Assembly (NCBI GenBank): GCA_002356515.1
Contig: AP017605.1
Coordinates: 7,053,020 to 7,117,019, forward strand
DNA from: Mesorhizobium loti
GTDB taxonomy: Bacteria > Pseudomonadota > Alphaproteobacteria > Rhizobiales > Rhizobiaceae
DNA length: 64,000 nt
Reading direction: 5' to 3'
Position 1 is the first letter of the stretch, and the number at the start of each line of letters is the position of its first letter. Below the pieces are notes generated by a model. That model worked only from the letters and a program-made list of their open reading frames with translations, was not told the DNA's origin and searched no databases. Below are positions 35,830 to 45,477 of this stretch, in pieces. Made by a program: the position numbers and the translations under genes.

Positions 35830-36581
35830 GCGAAGCATCCATCAGGAGTGGCGGCCGTTCGCGGCCACGCTCGGCATTGCTGCTCGGCCTTGGCCTGGTG
35901 CTGCTCTCGATCCTGCTGGCGCTCGGCACCTGGCAGGTCCAGCGCCTGCACTGGAAGGAAGGTCTCCTGCAGACCATCGACCAGCGCACCCATTCGGCGC
36001 CGCTGCCGCTGGCCGAGGTCGAGAAGCAATTCGCAGCGACCGGCGACGTCGACTACACGCCGGTCACGGTCTCCGGCACGTTCCTGCATTCGGGCGAGCG
36101 GCATTTTTATGCGACCTGGGAGGGTGACGCCGGCTTCAACGTCTATACGCCGCTCGCCCTCGACGACGGCCGCTTCGTCCTGATCAATCGCGGCTTCATA
36201 CCCTATGATCTGAAAGACCCCGCCAAGCGCGCCAAGGGGCAGATCACCGGCAAAGTGACCATTACCGGGCTTGCCCGCAATCCGCTGACGGCAAAACCGT
36301 CGATGATGCTGCCAGACAATGACGTGGCGAAGAACATCTTCTACTGGAAGGACCGCGACGTGATGGCGGCGAGCGCCGGCCTGCCGGCCGGGTTCACGCT
36401 GGTGCCGATCTTCATCGATGCCGACAAGACGCCGAATCCTGGCGGTCTTCCGATCGGCGGCGTCACCATCATCGACCTGCCGAACAGCCATCTGCAATAT
36501 GCCGTCACCTGGTATGGGCTTGCCGCAGCACTCGCCGCTGTGCTGATCCTGCGGCTTCGCCGTCCCGCGAAAGAGGAATGA
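35826..36581 (+). CDS. SURF1 family cytochrome oxidase biogenesis protein
   Basis: A 251-residue SURF1 homologue, which binds heme A and helps its insertion into subunit I. It has the classic topology: an N-terminal helix with LALGTWQVQRLHWKE, a large periplasmic domain with FVLINRGFIP and NIFYWKD, and a second helix near the C-terminus after HLQYAVTWYGLA. The start overlaps the DUF983 stop (35826-35829). It ends the oxidase cluster; 105 bp separate it from ispH. Confidence 0.93.
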   Translation: MSEASIRSGGRSRPRSALLLGLGLVLLSILLALGTWQVQRLHWKEGLLQTIDQRTHSAPLPLAEVEKQFAATGDVDYTPVTVSGTFLHSGERHFYATWEGDAGFNVYTPLALDDGRFVLINRGFIPYDLKDPAKRAKGQITGKVTITGLARNPLTAKPSMMLPDNDVAKNIFYWKDRDVMAASAGLPAGFTLVPIFIDADKTPNPGGLPIGGVTIIDLPNSHLQYAVTWYGLAAALAAVLILRLRRPAKEE

Positions 36582-36686
36582 ACGCAAGCAGCGCTCCCCT
36601 TTCTACCGACACCCTTGACAGGGCCTGCTCTTGACAGAACAGGGGTAGGCACCTCATTTCGGCGCTGACGAACCGGCCAGGATTCA

Positions 36687-37697
36687 ATGCTTCAGACAAT
36701 CGCCAAGCCTCCTCTCACGATCCGGCTCTGCCAGCCGCGCGGCTTTTGCGCCGGCGTCGACCGTGCCATCCAGATCGTCGTGCTGGCGCTGAAGAAATAC
36801 GGCGCGCCGGTCTATGTCCGCCACGAGATCGTGCACAACCGCTACGTCGTCGAGGGGCTGCAAAGCCTTGGCGCGGTCTTCATCGAGGAGCTTTCCGAAA
36901 TCCCAGCTGAACACCGGCAGTCGCCGGTCGTCTTCTCGGCGCATGGCGTGCCGAAATCGGTGCCGGCGGATGCGCAAGCGCGCAACTTGTTCTATCTCGA
37001 CGCCACCTGTCCGCTGGTGTCGAAGGTCCACAAGCAGGCCATGCGCCATCAGCGGCTTGGCCGCCATGTGCTGTTGATCGGCCATGCCGGCCACCCCGAG
37101 GTGATCGGCACGATGGGGCAATTGCCGGAAGGCGCGGTCACGCTGATCGAGACCGAGGCCGATGCCGCGAAGCTTGTGCCGGCCGACCCGAAGGCGCTTG
37201 GCTTCGTCACCCAGACCACACTATCGGTCGAGGACACCGCCGGCATCATCCGCGCGCTGAAAGAGCGCTTTCCCGACCTGCAGGCGCCGGCGGCGGAATC
37301 GATCTGCTACGCCACCACCAACCGCCAGGAAGCAGTCAAGGACACCGCCCCGGGTGCTGATCTCTATCTGATCGTAGGCGCTCCCAATTCCTCCAATTCG
37401 CGCCGCCTTGTCGAAGTGGCGGAGCGTGCCGGCGCCACGATGTCGCTTCTCGTGCAGCGCGCCGCCGAGATTCCGTGGAATGACATCGGCAACATTTCGA
37501 CGCTCGGCCTGTCAGCAGGGGCATCGGCGCCGGAGATCATCGTCGACGAGATCATCGACGCGTTCCGCCAGCGCTTCGATGTCACCATCGACCTCGCCAT
37601 CACGGCCACCGAAACAGAGGATTTTCCGGTCATGCGGGTACTGCGCGATGTCGAACTGACGCCGGCCGACATGGCCTTCGTCAATGGGGCCGCGTAA
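36687..37697 (+). CDS. ispH: 4-hydroxy-3-methylbut-2-enyl diphosphate reductase
   Basis: IspH makes IPP and DMAPP in the last step of the MEP isoprenoid pathway. The 336-residue enzyme has the three cysteines for its [4Fe-4S] cluster in [22 protein letters not shown] and [11 protein letters not shown]. It also has the conserved [10 protein letters not shown] and [13 protein letters not shown]. The ATG 36687 is standard. Two CTTGACA hexamers (starting 36614 and 36630) lie upstream in the 105-bp gap, but no convincing -10 follows. The homoserine kinase gene starts 5 bp after its stop. Confidence 0.96.
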   Translation: MLQTIAKPPLTIRLCQPRGFCAGVDRAIQIVVLALKKYGAPVYVRHEIVHNRYVVEGLQSLGAVFIEELSEIPAEHRQSPVVFSAHGVPKSVPADAQARNLFYLDATCPLVSKVHKQAMRHQRLGRHVLLIGHAGHPEVIGTMGQLPEGAVTLIETEADAAKLVPADPKALGFVTQTTLSVEDTAGIIRALKERFPDLQAPAAESICYATTNRQEAVKDTAPGADLYLIVGAPNSSNSRRLVEVAERAGATMSLLVQRAAEIPWNDIGNISTLGLSAGASAPEIIVDEIIDAFRQRFDVTIDLAITATETEDFPVMRVLRDVELTPADMAFVNGAA

Positions 37698-37702
37698 GCC
37701 AG

Positions 37703-38680
37703 ATGGCTGTCTATACCGACGTTGCGGAGGGCGAACTCGGCGCTTTCCTGAAGCACTACCCGGTCGGCGATCTCCTGTCCTACAAGGGCATCGCCGAGGG
37801 CACGGAAAACTCCAACTTCCTCCTGCACACTTCCAGCGGCTCCTACATTCTGACGCTCTATGAGAAGCGGGTCGAGAAGGCGGATCTGCCGTTTTTCCTC
37901 GGGCTGATGGGCCATCTCGCCAACAAGGGTGTGTCCTGCCCGCTGCCGGTGACCGCGCATGACGGCAGCGTCATCGGCACGCTGGCCGGCCGGCCAGCGG
38001 TCATCATCACCTTCCTCGAAGGACTTTCGCTGCGGCGCCCGACGGCAACGCATTGCGCCGAGGTCGGCAAGGCGCTGGCAGCCCTGCACCTGGCCGGCGC
38101 CGATTTTCCGATGACCCGTCCCAACGCGCTTGCCATCGGCGGCTGGCGCAAACTTTGGAATGCGGCCCGCGACCGCGCCGACGAGGTCGAGCCGGGCCTC
38201 GCGGCCGAGGTCGATGCCGACTTCGCCGATTTCGAGCGCAACTGGCCGAAGGACCTTCCTGCAGGCATCATCCACGCCGATCTTTTTCCGGACAACGTCT
38301 TCTTCCTCGGCGAAAAACTGTCCGGCCTGATCGACTTCTATTTCGCCTGTGACGATCTCTATGCCTACGATGTCGCGACCTGCCTCAACGCCTGGTGTTT
38401 CGAGAAGGACTTCTCCTTCAACCTTACCAAGGGCAAGGCACTGCTTGCCGGCTATCAGAGCGTGCGTCCGCTGAGCGGAGAAGAAAAGGCGGCATTGCCG
38501 ATGCTGTCGCGCGGTTCGGCGCTGCGTTTCATGCTGACCCGGCTCTACGACTGGCTGACCGTTCCCGATGGCGGGCTGGTGATGAAGCGCGATCCGACCG
38601 AATATATCAGGCGGATGCGGTTCCATCGGGCGATCAAATCGGCTTCGGAATATGGATTGGCCGAATACGGGGTGTCATGA
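37703..38680 (+). CDS. thrB: Homoserine kinase (ThrB, APH-type)
   Basis: A 325-residue homoserine kinase of the aminoglycoside-phosphotransferase fold, used by many alphaproteobacteria instead of the GHMP-type ThrB. It phosphorylates homoserine for threonine synthesis. The start [20 protein letters not shown] and [11 protein letters not shown] are typical. The kinase site is [11 protein letters not shown] with [10 protein letters not shown] following. The next step, threonine synthase, is encoded at 47396-48793. It begins 5 bp after ispH and overlaps rnhA by ATGA. Confidence 0.95.
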   Translation: MAVYTDVAEGELGAFLKHYPVGDLLSYKGIAEGTENSNFLLHTSSGSYILTLYEKRVEKADLPFFLGLMGHLANKGVSCPLPVTAHDGSVIGTLAGRPAVIITFLEGLSLRRPTATHCAEVGKALAALHLAGADFPMTRPNALAIGGWRKLWNAARDRADEVEPGLAAEVDADFADFERNWPKDLPAGIIHADLFPDNVFFLGEKLSGLIDFYFACDDLYAYDVATCLNAWCFEKDFSFNLTKGKALLAGYQSVRPLSGEEKAALPMLSRGSALRFMLTRLYDWLTVPDGGLVMKRDPTEYIRRMRFHRAIKSASEYGLAEYGVS

Positions 38681-39210
38681 GTAAACAGGTTGAAATCTTC
38701 ACCGACGGCGCCTGTTCGGGCAATCCCGGCCCTGGCGGCTGGGGCGCCATTCTGCGCTTCAACGGCACCACCAAGGAACTTTCCGGCGGCGAAGCGGAAA
38801 CGACCAACAACCGCATGGAACTGCTGGCCGCCATCTCGGCGCTGAATGCGCTGAAGGAGCCTTGCACGGTCGAGCTTCACACCGACAGCAAATACGTCAT
38901 GGACGGCATTTCCAAATGGATCCATGGCTGGAAGAAGAACGGCTGGAAGACCGCCGACAAGAAGCCGGTCAAGAATGGCGAACTCTGGCAGGCGCTGGAT
39001 GAGGCCAATAGGCGTCACAAGGTCACCTGGAACTGGGTCAAAGGCCATGCCGGCCATACCGAGAACGAGCGCGCCGACGAACTCGCACGGGAAGGCATGG
39101 CGCCGTTCAAGAAGGGCTCTTTCAAGCCAGCGGTTTCAGCACCGAAGCCGGATGTCCAGCCGAAGCAGCCGGCAGCCACGAAGGCCCGTCGTTCGACCCA
39201 GAGCTACTGA
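38677..39210 (+). CDS. rnhA: Ribonuclease HI
   Basis: RNase HI removes RNA from RNA-DNA hybrids. All four catalytic acids are visible: Asp10 ([11 protein letters not shown]), Glu48 (NNRMELLAA), Asp70 (HTDSKYV) and Asp134 (ERADELA). The basic handle region [19 protein letters not shown] is intact. The protein has 177 residues, with a Pro/Lys-rich tail of about 30 residues beyond the usual end; the tail has no recognised function. The start overlaps the thrB stop. ispH-thrB-rnhA appear to form one operon. Confidence 0.96.
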   Translation: MSKQVEIFTDGACSGNPGPGGWGAILRFNGTTKELSGGEAETTNNRMELLAAISALNALKEPCTVELHTDSKYVMDGISKWIHGWKKNGWKTADKKPVKNGELWQALDEANRRHKVTWNWVKGHAGHTENERADELAREGMAPFKKGSFKPAVSAPKPDVQPKQPAATKARRSTQSY

Positions 39211-39252
39211 GTTCCAGCAGCCGGTCCGCTTCCAGGCAGGGTAACCTCGATC

Positions 39253-39831
39253 GTGCCGATCCTGTACTATGTCACGCATCCCCAGGTTCAGATCGACGCT
39301 GCCGTTCCCGTTCCGGAATGGGGACTGTCCGATATCGGACGGGCGAGGGCTGTCGCCATGCTCGATCAGCCATGGGTCGGATCTATCCGGCGCATCGTTT
39401 CGTCGGGCGAGCGCAAGGCAATAGAAACGGGCGAAATCCTGGCACGCCATCTCCGCCTTGCGGTCGAGGTCAGGGAGCGGATGCACGAGAATGACCGGTC
39501 CGCGACCGGCTTTCTGCCGCCGCCGGAGTTCGAAGCGGTCGCCGATCAGTTCTTCGCCAATCCGCATAAAAGCGTTCGCGGGTGGGAGCGGGCGATCGAT
39601 GCGCAGCAACGTATTGTGAGCGAGGTCGCAGCCGTGATCGGCGGCGATGAGGCCGGCGACATCGCTGTCGTTGGCCATGGAGGCGTTGGAACACTCCTGC
39701 TGCTGTCTCTCAGCGGACGGGAAATCAGCCGCGACGCGGATCAGCCGGCGGGCGGTGGCAACTATTTTGCCTATGATATCGGCGCCCGCCGCGTCATCCA
39801 TGGATGGCGGCCGATCGACAGGCCGGCCTAG
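39253..39831 (+). CDS. Histidine phosphatase superfamily protein, variant RHG motif
   Basis: A 192-residue phosphoglycerate-mutase-fold protein. The position of the usual RHG motif reads YVTHPQV, keeping the histidine but replacing the arginine and glycine. The SSGERKAIETGE and VGHGGVGTLLL segments, with the second histidine, are intact. GTG 39253 is the start, giving the fold its first strand. Phosphatase activity is possible but uncertain because of the changed motif. It lies 42 bp after rnhA and is convergent with the DUF2938 gene, 10 bp away. Confidence 0.8.
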   Translation: MPILYYVTHPQVQIDAAVPVPEWGLSDIGRARAVAMLDQPWVGSIRRIVSSGERKAIETGEILARHLRLAVEVRERMHENDRSATGFLPPPEFEAVADQFFANPHKSVRGWERAIDAQQRIVSEVAAVIGGDEAGDIAVVGHGGVGTLLLLSLSGREISRDADQPAGGGNYFAYDIGARRVIHGWRPIDRPA

Positions 39832-39841
39832 GTCTAAACCT

Positions 39842-40318
39842 TCAGCGTATCAGCAGTGCCGTGCCCCAGAGTCCGAGCGCGAAGACCGTGTGCGAGACTA
39901 GGTTGAGCGCCCGGATCTGCATCGGATTGGGCCGCTTCGAGGCGGCCCATCCGGCCCCCATGCCCGGCGCTAGCAGGAACCAGCCGGCGCCGACGGTGAC
40001 GATGCCGAGAATGAAGGCCGGCAGGAAGGTCGGCGCGGAAAGCCAGCCGGTTCCGGCAAGCACGACTAGGATGATGCCGTAGACGATGCCGACGAAATAG
40101 TGAAACGCCCAGCCGAGCGCCACTTCATGCGCGTAAGGCGCCGCGGCGCCGATATCGTCGTGAAAGACCTTGTCGCCGAGATGCCAGACCCAGCGGCCGA
40201 CAGGTCCCCAGTTCGGCCGTGGCTGGCCGAAGGCCTTATGCAAAAAGAGGGCCCAGAGATCCATCAGTACGGTGGCGCCGATGCCGATCGCGATAGCGCG
40301 CCAGATGAGGTCAAACAT
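39842..40318 (-). CDS. DUF2938 family membrane protein
   Basis: A 158-residue integral membrane protein with four hydrophobic segments (about 5-25, 65-90, 95-118 and 138-157). It has the DUF2938-like start IWRAIAIGIGATVLMDLWAL and a soluble loop GRWVWHLGDKVFHDD between the first two helices. The family has no known function. ATG at 40316-40318 is standard. It is convergent with the phosphatase gene. On its upstream side it follows the peroxiredoxin gene on the same strand across an 89-bp gap that contains a GC-rich hairpin without a U-tract. Confidence 0.8.
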   Translation of the reverse strand: MFDLIWRAIAIGIGATVLMDLWALFLHKAFGQPRPNWGPVGRWVWHLGDKVFHDDIGAAAPYAHEVALGWAFHYFVGIVYGIILVVLAGTGWLSAPTFLPAFILGIVTVGAGWFLLAPGMGAGWAASKRPNPMQIRALNLVSHTVFALGLWGTALLIR

Positions 40319-40407
40319 CGTTGGATCCCCCGAAAGCCGGCAGTTCTGGAGCGCTAGCGTTGTGGGCGAGGTCGCTGTTGCGGCCTCGCCGACGCGGCCG
40401 TTGAAGC

Positions 40408-40890
40408 TCAGAGCTGTCCGAGAATATGAGCCGCGCCGGACTCGTCGACGCCGGGCTTGGTTTCGACATTGAGCGCGATGACCTTGCCGTCGTCGATGAT
40501 CATCGAAAACCGCTTCGAGCGCAGGCCCATGCCGGCGGCGGAAAGGTCGTTATCGAGGCCGACCGCCTTGGCAAAATCGCCGCTGCCGTCAGCGAGGAAC
40601 AGGATCTTGCCCTCGCCGCCGGTGAAGCGCGCCCAGGCGCCCATGACATGGGCGTCGTTGACCGAAACGACGGCGATGGTGTCGACGCCGCGCGCCAGGA
40701 TGGCGTCATGGTTTTCGAGATAGCCGGGCAGATGGTTGTTGCTGCAGGTCGGCGTGAAGGCGCCGGGAACGCCGAACAGGACCACCTTCTTGCCCGGGAA
40801 AATCTCGGCCGACGTGATCGCCTTGGCGCCGTCATCGGTCATCGTCTTGAAGGTTACCTCGGGCAGCGTGTCGCCAACGGAAATGGTCAT
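40408..40890 (-). CDS. Peroxiredoxin (Prx5/AhpE-like, single cysteine)
   Basis: A 160-residue thiol peroxidase of the Prx5 group, reducing hydrogen peroxide and organic peroxides. The peroxidatic Cys49 is in VPGAFTPTCSNNH, and the conserved RSKRFSMIIDDG region is present. It is the only cysteine in the protein, so resolution must use an external thiol such as glutathione. ATG 40888-40890 with GAGGAA upstream is chosen over a start 12 codons earlier. A hairpin without U-tract lies just after its stop. Confidence 0.93.
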   Translation of the reverse strand: MTISVGDTLPEVTFKTMTDDGAKAITSAEIFPGKKVVLFGVPGAFTPTCSNNHLPGYLENHDAILARGVDTIAVVSVNDAHVMGAWARFTGGEGKILFLADGSGDFAKAVGLDNDLSAAGMGLRSKRFSMIIDDGKVIALNVETKPGVDESGAAHILGQL

Positions 40891-40976
40891 GAGTTCCTCG
40901 CTTGGGAATGGGAAGGAAGGATGCATGCTTGCGTAGCGAACTCAGCGGCGTCCTGCAACCGTTCGGGCAAGCTGGA

Positions 40977-41783
40977 TCAAGGGAAAGGCAGCAGCCCTTC
41001 GACGGCGCCCGCCGAACTCGTCAGCGTGTAGTGAAGCCCGCCATCCGTTGGCGTTGCTGAAGGGCGGTCGAGGATCGGCACGGTGAAGATCAGCTTGCCG
41101 TCCTTTTCGCTGCGGGAAGGGGTGCCGAACATGTAGTCCCGCTCGCCGGCGACAAAAAAATCCGCTGCCTCCGGGTCACCGGGAAAGCTCGCCTCGACAA
41201 CCAGCGTCTCGTGATCGCCCGGTAGCACGTTGATGCCGAAATCAGGCTTTGCCGGCGCCGGCAAAGCCGTGAAGCTCGCCTTCACCAGGGCTGCGTCGTC
41301 GGCATTGTCAGGGTCGGAAGTGGGGTCGACGGTCAGCCGTGTCTGCACGGGAATGCAGATCGTCTCGCAAATGCCGAGAAAGATATCGGCATCGATGACA
41401 GCCGGCTGGTTCGGTGTTGCCAGCGTAAAGGTCACAGGCAGCGAAATCGGATAGTTGTAGCCTGCCCATTTGCCATAACCATCGTCGTGGCGTTGCGGTG
41501 CCGGAAACGAGAGAATGGCATCGGCGATGTTGGTGCTGGCCGAAACATCGAGCTGCGGCGGCACGCCGGCGTCGCCCGGATCGCGCCAATAGGTCTTCCA
41601 GCCGGGCTTGAGCTCGATGTCGAGAACGCCCTGGATGCGGCCGGCCTCGTCGGGCTTGCCTGATGTCACCAGCCGCACCTTGCCGCCTTCGCTGGTGTAC
41701 CAGGCGGACGATGAGGCGGAGGCAGGCAGAACGGCCGCCGATCCTATGGCGGTGCCGAGCAGCAGGATTTTCAAGCTTTGCAT
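40977..41783 (-). CDS. DsbD N-terminal-domain (thiol:disulfide interchange) periplasmic protein
   Basis: A 268-residue exported protein, with a signal peptide to about residue 24. It matches the periplasmic alpha domain of DsbD or ScsB-type reductases: WKTYWRDPGDAGVPPQ and a cysteine pair in ICETICIP. The membrane and thioredoxin-like parts of DsbD are absent. The protein is therefore either a stand-alone electron-transfer domain or partners a separate CcdA-type membrane protein not seen here. It is divergent from the YqgE gene, with 170 bp between starts, which shows no recognisable operator. Confidence 0.84.
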   Translation of the reverse strand: MQSLKILLLGTAIGSAAVLPASASSSAWYTSEGGKVRLVTSGKPDEAGRIQGVLDIELKPGWKTYWRDPGDAGVPPQLDVSASTNIADAILSFPAPQRHDDGYGKWAGYNYPISLPVTFTLATPNQPAVIDADIFLGICETICIPVQTRLTVDPTSDPDNADDAALVKASFTALPAPAKPDFGINVLPGDHETLVVEASFPGDPEAADFFVAGERDYMFGTPSRSEKDGKLIFTVPILDRPSATPTDGGLHYTLTSSAGAVEGLLPFP

Positions 41784-41953
41784 GGCGGTGATTTGATCGT
41801 CCGTTCGTGGCTTCGCAATGTTCTCACGGCTTTGTTGATATCATATTTGCGTGACCTTCGCGGGCAAGCCATCGCGGCCTGGCACCATGGGCTTTGGTCG
41901 AATCCGGCGCGGCGCATCTTTTCGGCGCCCGGGAAACACGGTACCTTCGTTGA

Positions 41954-42562
41954 ATGGATTTGTTGCGCCACAAAAAGACGGTCGCTGGACGCGGCTTTCT
42001 CGACGATCAGTTCCTGATTGCCATGCCCGGCATGAAGGACGACCGTTTCACGCGCTCGGTCATCTACATCTGCGCGCACAGCGATGAAGGCGCGATGGGC
42101 CTGATCATCAATCAGACACAGCAGATGCTGTTTCCGGACCTTCTTGTGCAGCTCGGCATCATGAACGAGCAGGAGGCGATCCGCCTGCCGGCGCAGGCGC
42201 GCGATTTCGTCGTGCGCAATGGTGGGCCCGTCGATCGCAGCCGCGGCTTCGTCCTGCATTCGGGCGACTATCGCGTGGAATCGTCGCTGACCGTTTCCGA
42301 CGATATCTGCCTGACCGCGACGGTCGATATATTGCGCGCCATATCGTCGGGTCGCGGCCCGCGTCATGCGCTGATGGCGCTCGGCTATTCCGGCTGGGGC
42401 GCCGGTCAGCTGGAAACCGAGATCGCCGAAAATGGCTGGCTGACCTGTCCGGCCAGTCCCGAGCTTCTGTTCGACGCCGACATCGAGCGCAAATACGATC
42501 GCATCCTCGCCTCGATCGGCATCGATCTGGCGCATTTGAGCCTGGCGGCCGGGCACGCCTGA
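41954..42562 (+). CDS. YqgE/AlgH family protein
   Basis: A 202-residue member of the UPF0301 (YqgE/AlgH) family: [53 protein letters not shown] and [19 protein letters not shown] are all characteristic. It is a soluble protein of still-unclear function, at times linked to transcription control. The ATG 41954 lies 11 codons before the first conserved block. It is convergent with the EAL-domain gene, 24 bp away. Confidence 0.92.
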   Translation: MDLLRHKKTVAGRGFLDDQFLIAMPGMKDDRFTRSVIYICAHSDEGAMGLIINQTQQMLFPDLLVQLGIMNEQEAIRLPAQARDFVVRNGGPVDRSRGFVLHSGDYRVESSLTVSDDICLTATVDILRAISSGRGPRHALMALGYSGWGAGQLETEIAENGWLTCPASPELLFDADIERKYDRILASIGIDLAHLSLAAGHA

Positions 42563-42586
42563 CCCATCAGGCCGACGCAGAGGCCT

Positions 42587-45475
42587 CTAAGCCTGTGTCA
42601 GCGGATACTGCTCCTTCAGCGTCTTCAGCACCTGGTCGCCGGGCATCGGCGCGCCGAACATGAAGCTCTGCACATATTCGCAGCCCATCTGGCGCAGTTC
42701 CAGCGCATCGCGTTCGTCCGAAATGCCCTCGGCGACCACCGACAGGCCGAGCTCATGCGCCATGTTGACCATGGATTTGAGCAGCACGGCGCGCTTTGGC
42801 GAGTTGTCGTCGACAAAACTCTTGTCGATCTTGATCGTGTCGAACGGGAAACGCGTCAGATAGGCGAGCGATGAATAGCCGGTGCCGAAATCGTCCAGCG
42901 ACAGGCCGATGCCGAGCTGCTTGAGCTTGGTCAGCACATGAGCGGTCTGTTCCGGATTGTCCATCACCAACGACTCGGTGAGTTCAAGACGGAAACAGCG
43001 CGGCTTCAGATTGGCCCGCGCGATGACCGAGCGGACATCGCTGACCAGGTCGCGGCGGATGAGCTGGCGGCTGGACAAATTGACCGAGACGGACAGCGGT
43101 GCGTCGCCGATCTGCTTCTGCCATCCGGCAAGGTCTTCGGCTGCTTGCTGCATGGCAAACAGCCCAAGCTGCACGATCAGCCCGCAGCTTTCGGCAACCG
43201 GGATGAAGTCGGCCGGCGGGATCATGCCGCGGCGCGGATGGTCCCAGCGCAGCAAGGCCTCGAAGCCGGCGACGCTGCCGTCTTCCAGCCGCACGATCGG
43301 CTGGTAGGCAAGCGTGAATTCGCGCCGCTCGATGGCGCGCCGCAGGTCGGATTCGAACTGCAGCCGGTCGGTGCCGACGGTGCGGAAAGCCGGCCGGAAC
43401 GGCTCGATCCGGTCGCCGCCAAAACGCTTGGCCTGGTGCATGGCAAGCTCGGCGTCCTTGACCATATCCTCGGCCGAAGTCTGCGCCGAGGTCCAGGTGA
43501 TCAGGCCGATCGAGGCGGTCAGCACGATCTCGCGCTTGGCGAAGGTGATCGGATTGTTGATCGCATGCTTGATGGCATCCGCCACGCCGGCGATGCGGGC
43601 AGGGTCCTGTTCGGACAAAAGCATCAGCGCGAACTGGTCGCCGGCGAAGCGCGACAGCGAATCCTTCGGCTTCAACAGCCGGTGCAGGCGGCGCGCTATG
43701 GTCAGCAGGATGGTGTCGCCGGCCGAGATGCCGAGCCCGTCATTGACCTGCTTGAAGCGGTCGATGTCGATGACGAAGACGGTCGGGCGCACCTTCTCCT
43801 CGGTGCGGGCGATCGAGATGATCGCTTCCAGCCGGTTCATGAACAGTTCGCGGTTCGGCAGGCCGGTCAGATTGTCGTGCACGGCGTCGTGCAGCAGCCG
43901 CTCCTCGGACTTCTTCTGCTCGGTGACATCGACCATGGTGCCGACGCAACGGATGACCTCGCCATCCGATCCGATGACCGGCCGCGCCCGCAAGGCGAAC
44001 CAGTGGTAGTGCCCGTCGGCGCCGCGCAGGCGGAAATTCTGCGCCACCCGGCCGCGCCGGTGCTCCAGCACCACGTCGAGCGTCGTGCGGAACGTGTCGC
44101 GGTCGTCGGCGTGCAGCACCGGCAGCCAGTTGCGCGCCGCACCCCCAAGGCTGTTGGGTGCGAGGCCGAGCTGGATGCTGACATCGGGCTTGGTGACGAC
44201 GCGGTCGCGCAGCACGTCCCAATCCCACACCGTGTCTCCCGACCCGGCAACCGCCAGCGCCTGGCGTTCGAGGTCGGAGAACAGCCCCTGATGCAGCGCG
44301 CCGCCGGCAAAGGCGTGCTGCATGACGGTGAAGCCGATCAACAGGATGATCAGGATCAGCCCGCCGCCGAGCGCCGGCTGGGCGATGTCGTTGTCGAGCA
44401 TGCCGGTGATCGCCATCCATGACCCGCATAGCCACAACAGCACCATGACCCAACTGGGCACCAGCATGATGGCGCGGTCATAACCACGAATCCCGAGGAA
44501 GATGATCAGGCCGAGCCCGGTCAGTGCGGTTGCCGCAAAGGAGATGCGGGCGATGCCTGCGGCGACCGCCGGATCGACGATGGCGACGCCGGCAATCAGC
44601 ACCAGCCCGAGGATCCAGACCAGGGCGCCATAGCTGAAATGGCCGTGCCATCGGTTGAGGTTGAGATAGGCGAACAGGAAGACCACGAAGGTCGCCGCAA
44701 GCGCCACCTCCGTTCCCGCCCGCCACATCTGCTCATTGCCGGGGGAGATCTCGATGACCTTGTTGAGGAAGCCGAAATCGACGCAGATATAGGCAAGCAC
44801 CGCCCAGGCAAGGGCTGCGGTCGCCGGGAACATCGAGGTCCCCTTGACCACGAAGAGGATGGTCAGGAACAGCGCCAAAAGGCCTGCGATGCCGATGACA
44901 ATGCCGCGGAACAGTGTGTAGGAGTTGACCGAGTCCTTATAGGCTTCCGGCTCCCACAGATAGACCTGCGGCAGCTTGGGCGAGGCGAGTTCGGCGATGA
45001 AGGTGATCACCGTTCCCGGGTTCAGCGTCACCCGGAACACGTCGGCGTCAGGGCTGGTCTGGCGGTCGAGCGCGAAGCCCTCGCTGGGCGTGATCGCGGC
45101 AATGCGGGTGGCGCCGAGATCGGGCCAGAAGATGCCGGAATTGACCAGCCGGAAATGCGGCGCGACGATCAGCCTGTCGAGCTGCTGGTCGGTGGTGTTG
45201 GCGAGCGCGAACACCGCCCAGTCGCCGGTCGAGCGCGCGTCATTGGCTTCGACCTCGATACGCCGCACGATGCCGTCCGGCCCGGGCGCGGTCGACACCT
45301 GGAAGTTTTCGCCCTGGTTGCGGTAGATCTCGAAGGCGCGTGACAGATCGAGCGCGACATCGTCGCGGGCAATCTTGATCGGTTCGACGGCAAAGGCCGA
45401 CGAAGCCGCGCACAGCGTCAGCATTGCCGCGAGGACAAAGGCGAACAGCGGCCCGTTTCGCAGGAAATTCGTCAA
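42587..45475 (-). CDS. Membrane-bound GGDEF-EAL protein (probable c-di-GMP phosphodiesterase)
   Basis: A 962-residue signalling protein. In order: signal peptide (1-29), an extracytoplasmic sensor domain (30-185), about seven or eight membrane helices (190-390), a PAS domain (405-520), GGDEF (521-695) and EAL (705-962). The GGDEF active-site loop reads AGDQF (611-615), so cyclase activity is unlikely. EAL keeps FEALLRW (E739) and DDFGTGYSS, so c-di-GMP breakdown is expected. TTG 45475 is the start: AAGGA stands six bases before it, the signal peptide begins there and no ATG fits. It lies 2 bp after the GNAT gene, clearly coupled. Confidence 0.92.
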   Translation of the reverse strand: MTNFLRNGPLFAFVLAAMLTLCAASSAFAVEPIKIARDDVALDLSRAFEIYRNQGENFQVSTAPGPDGIVRRIEVEANDARSTGDWAVFALANTTDQQLDRLIVAPHFRLVNSGIFWPDLGATRIAAITPSEGFALDRQTSPDADVFRVTLNPGTVITFIAELASPKLPQVYLWEPEAYKDSVNSYTLFRGIVIGIAGLLALFLTILFVVKGTSMFPATAALAWAVLAYICVDFGFLNKVIEISPGNEQMWRAGTEVALAATFVVFLFAYLNLNRWHGHFSYGALVWILGLVLIAGVAIVDPAVAAGIARISFAATALTGLGLIIFLGIRGYDRAIMLVPSWVMVLLWLCGSWMAITGMLDNDIAQPALGGGLILIILLIGFTVMQHAFAGGALHQGLFSDLERQALAVAGSGDTVWDWDVLRDRVVTKPDVSIQLGLAPNSLGGAARNWLPVLHADDRDTFRTTLDVVLEHRRGRVAQNFRLRGADGHYHWFALRARPVIGSDGEVIRCVGTMVDVTEQKKSEERLLHDAVHDNLTGLPNRELFMNRLEAIISIARTEEKVRPTVFVIDIDRFKQVNDGLGISAGDTILLTIARRLHRLLKPKDSLSRFAGDQFALMLLSEQDPARIAGVADAIKHAINNPITFAKREIVLTASIGLITWTSAQTSAEDMVKDAELAMHQAKRFGGDRIEPFRPAFRTVGTDRLQFESDLRRAIERREFTLAYQPIVRLEDGSVAGFEALLRWDHPRRGMIPPADFIPVAESCGLIVQLGLFAMQQAAEDLAGWQKQIGDAPLSVSVNLSSRQLIRRDLVSDVRSVIARANLKPRCFRLELTESLVMDNPEQTAHVLTKLKQLGIGLSLDDFGTGYSSLAYLTRFPFDTIKIDKSFVDDNSPKRAVLLKSMVNMAHELGLSVVAEGISDERDALELRQMGCEYVQSFMFGAPMPGDQVLKTLKEQYPLTQA

Positions 45476-45477
45476 AA

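Noticed and set aside
40365..40390. GGCGAGG/CCTCGCC hairpin after the peroxiredoxin gene
   Set aside because: The stem is reasonable, but no U-run follows on either strand, so an intrinsic terminator is not supported.
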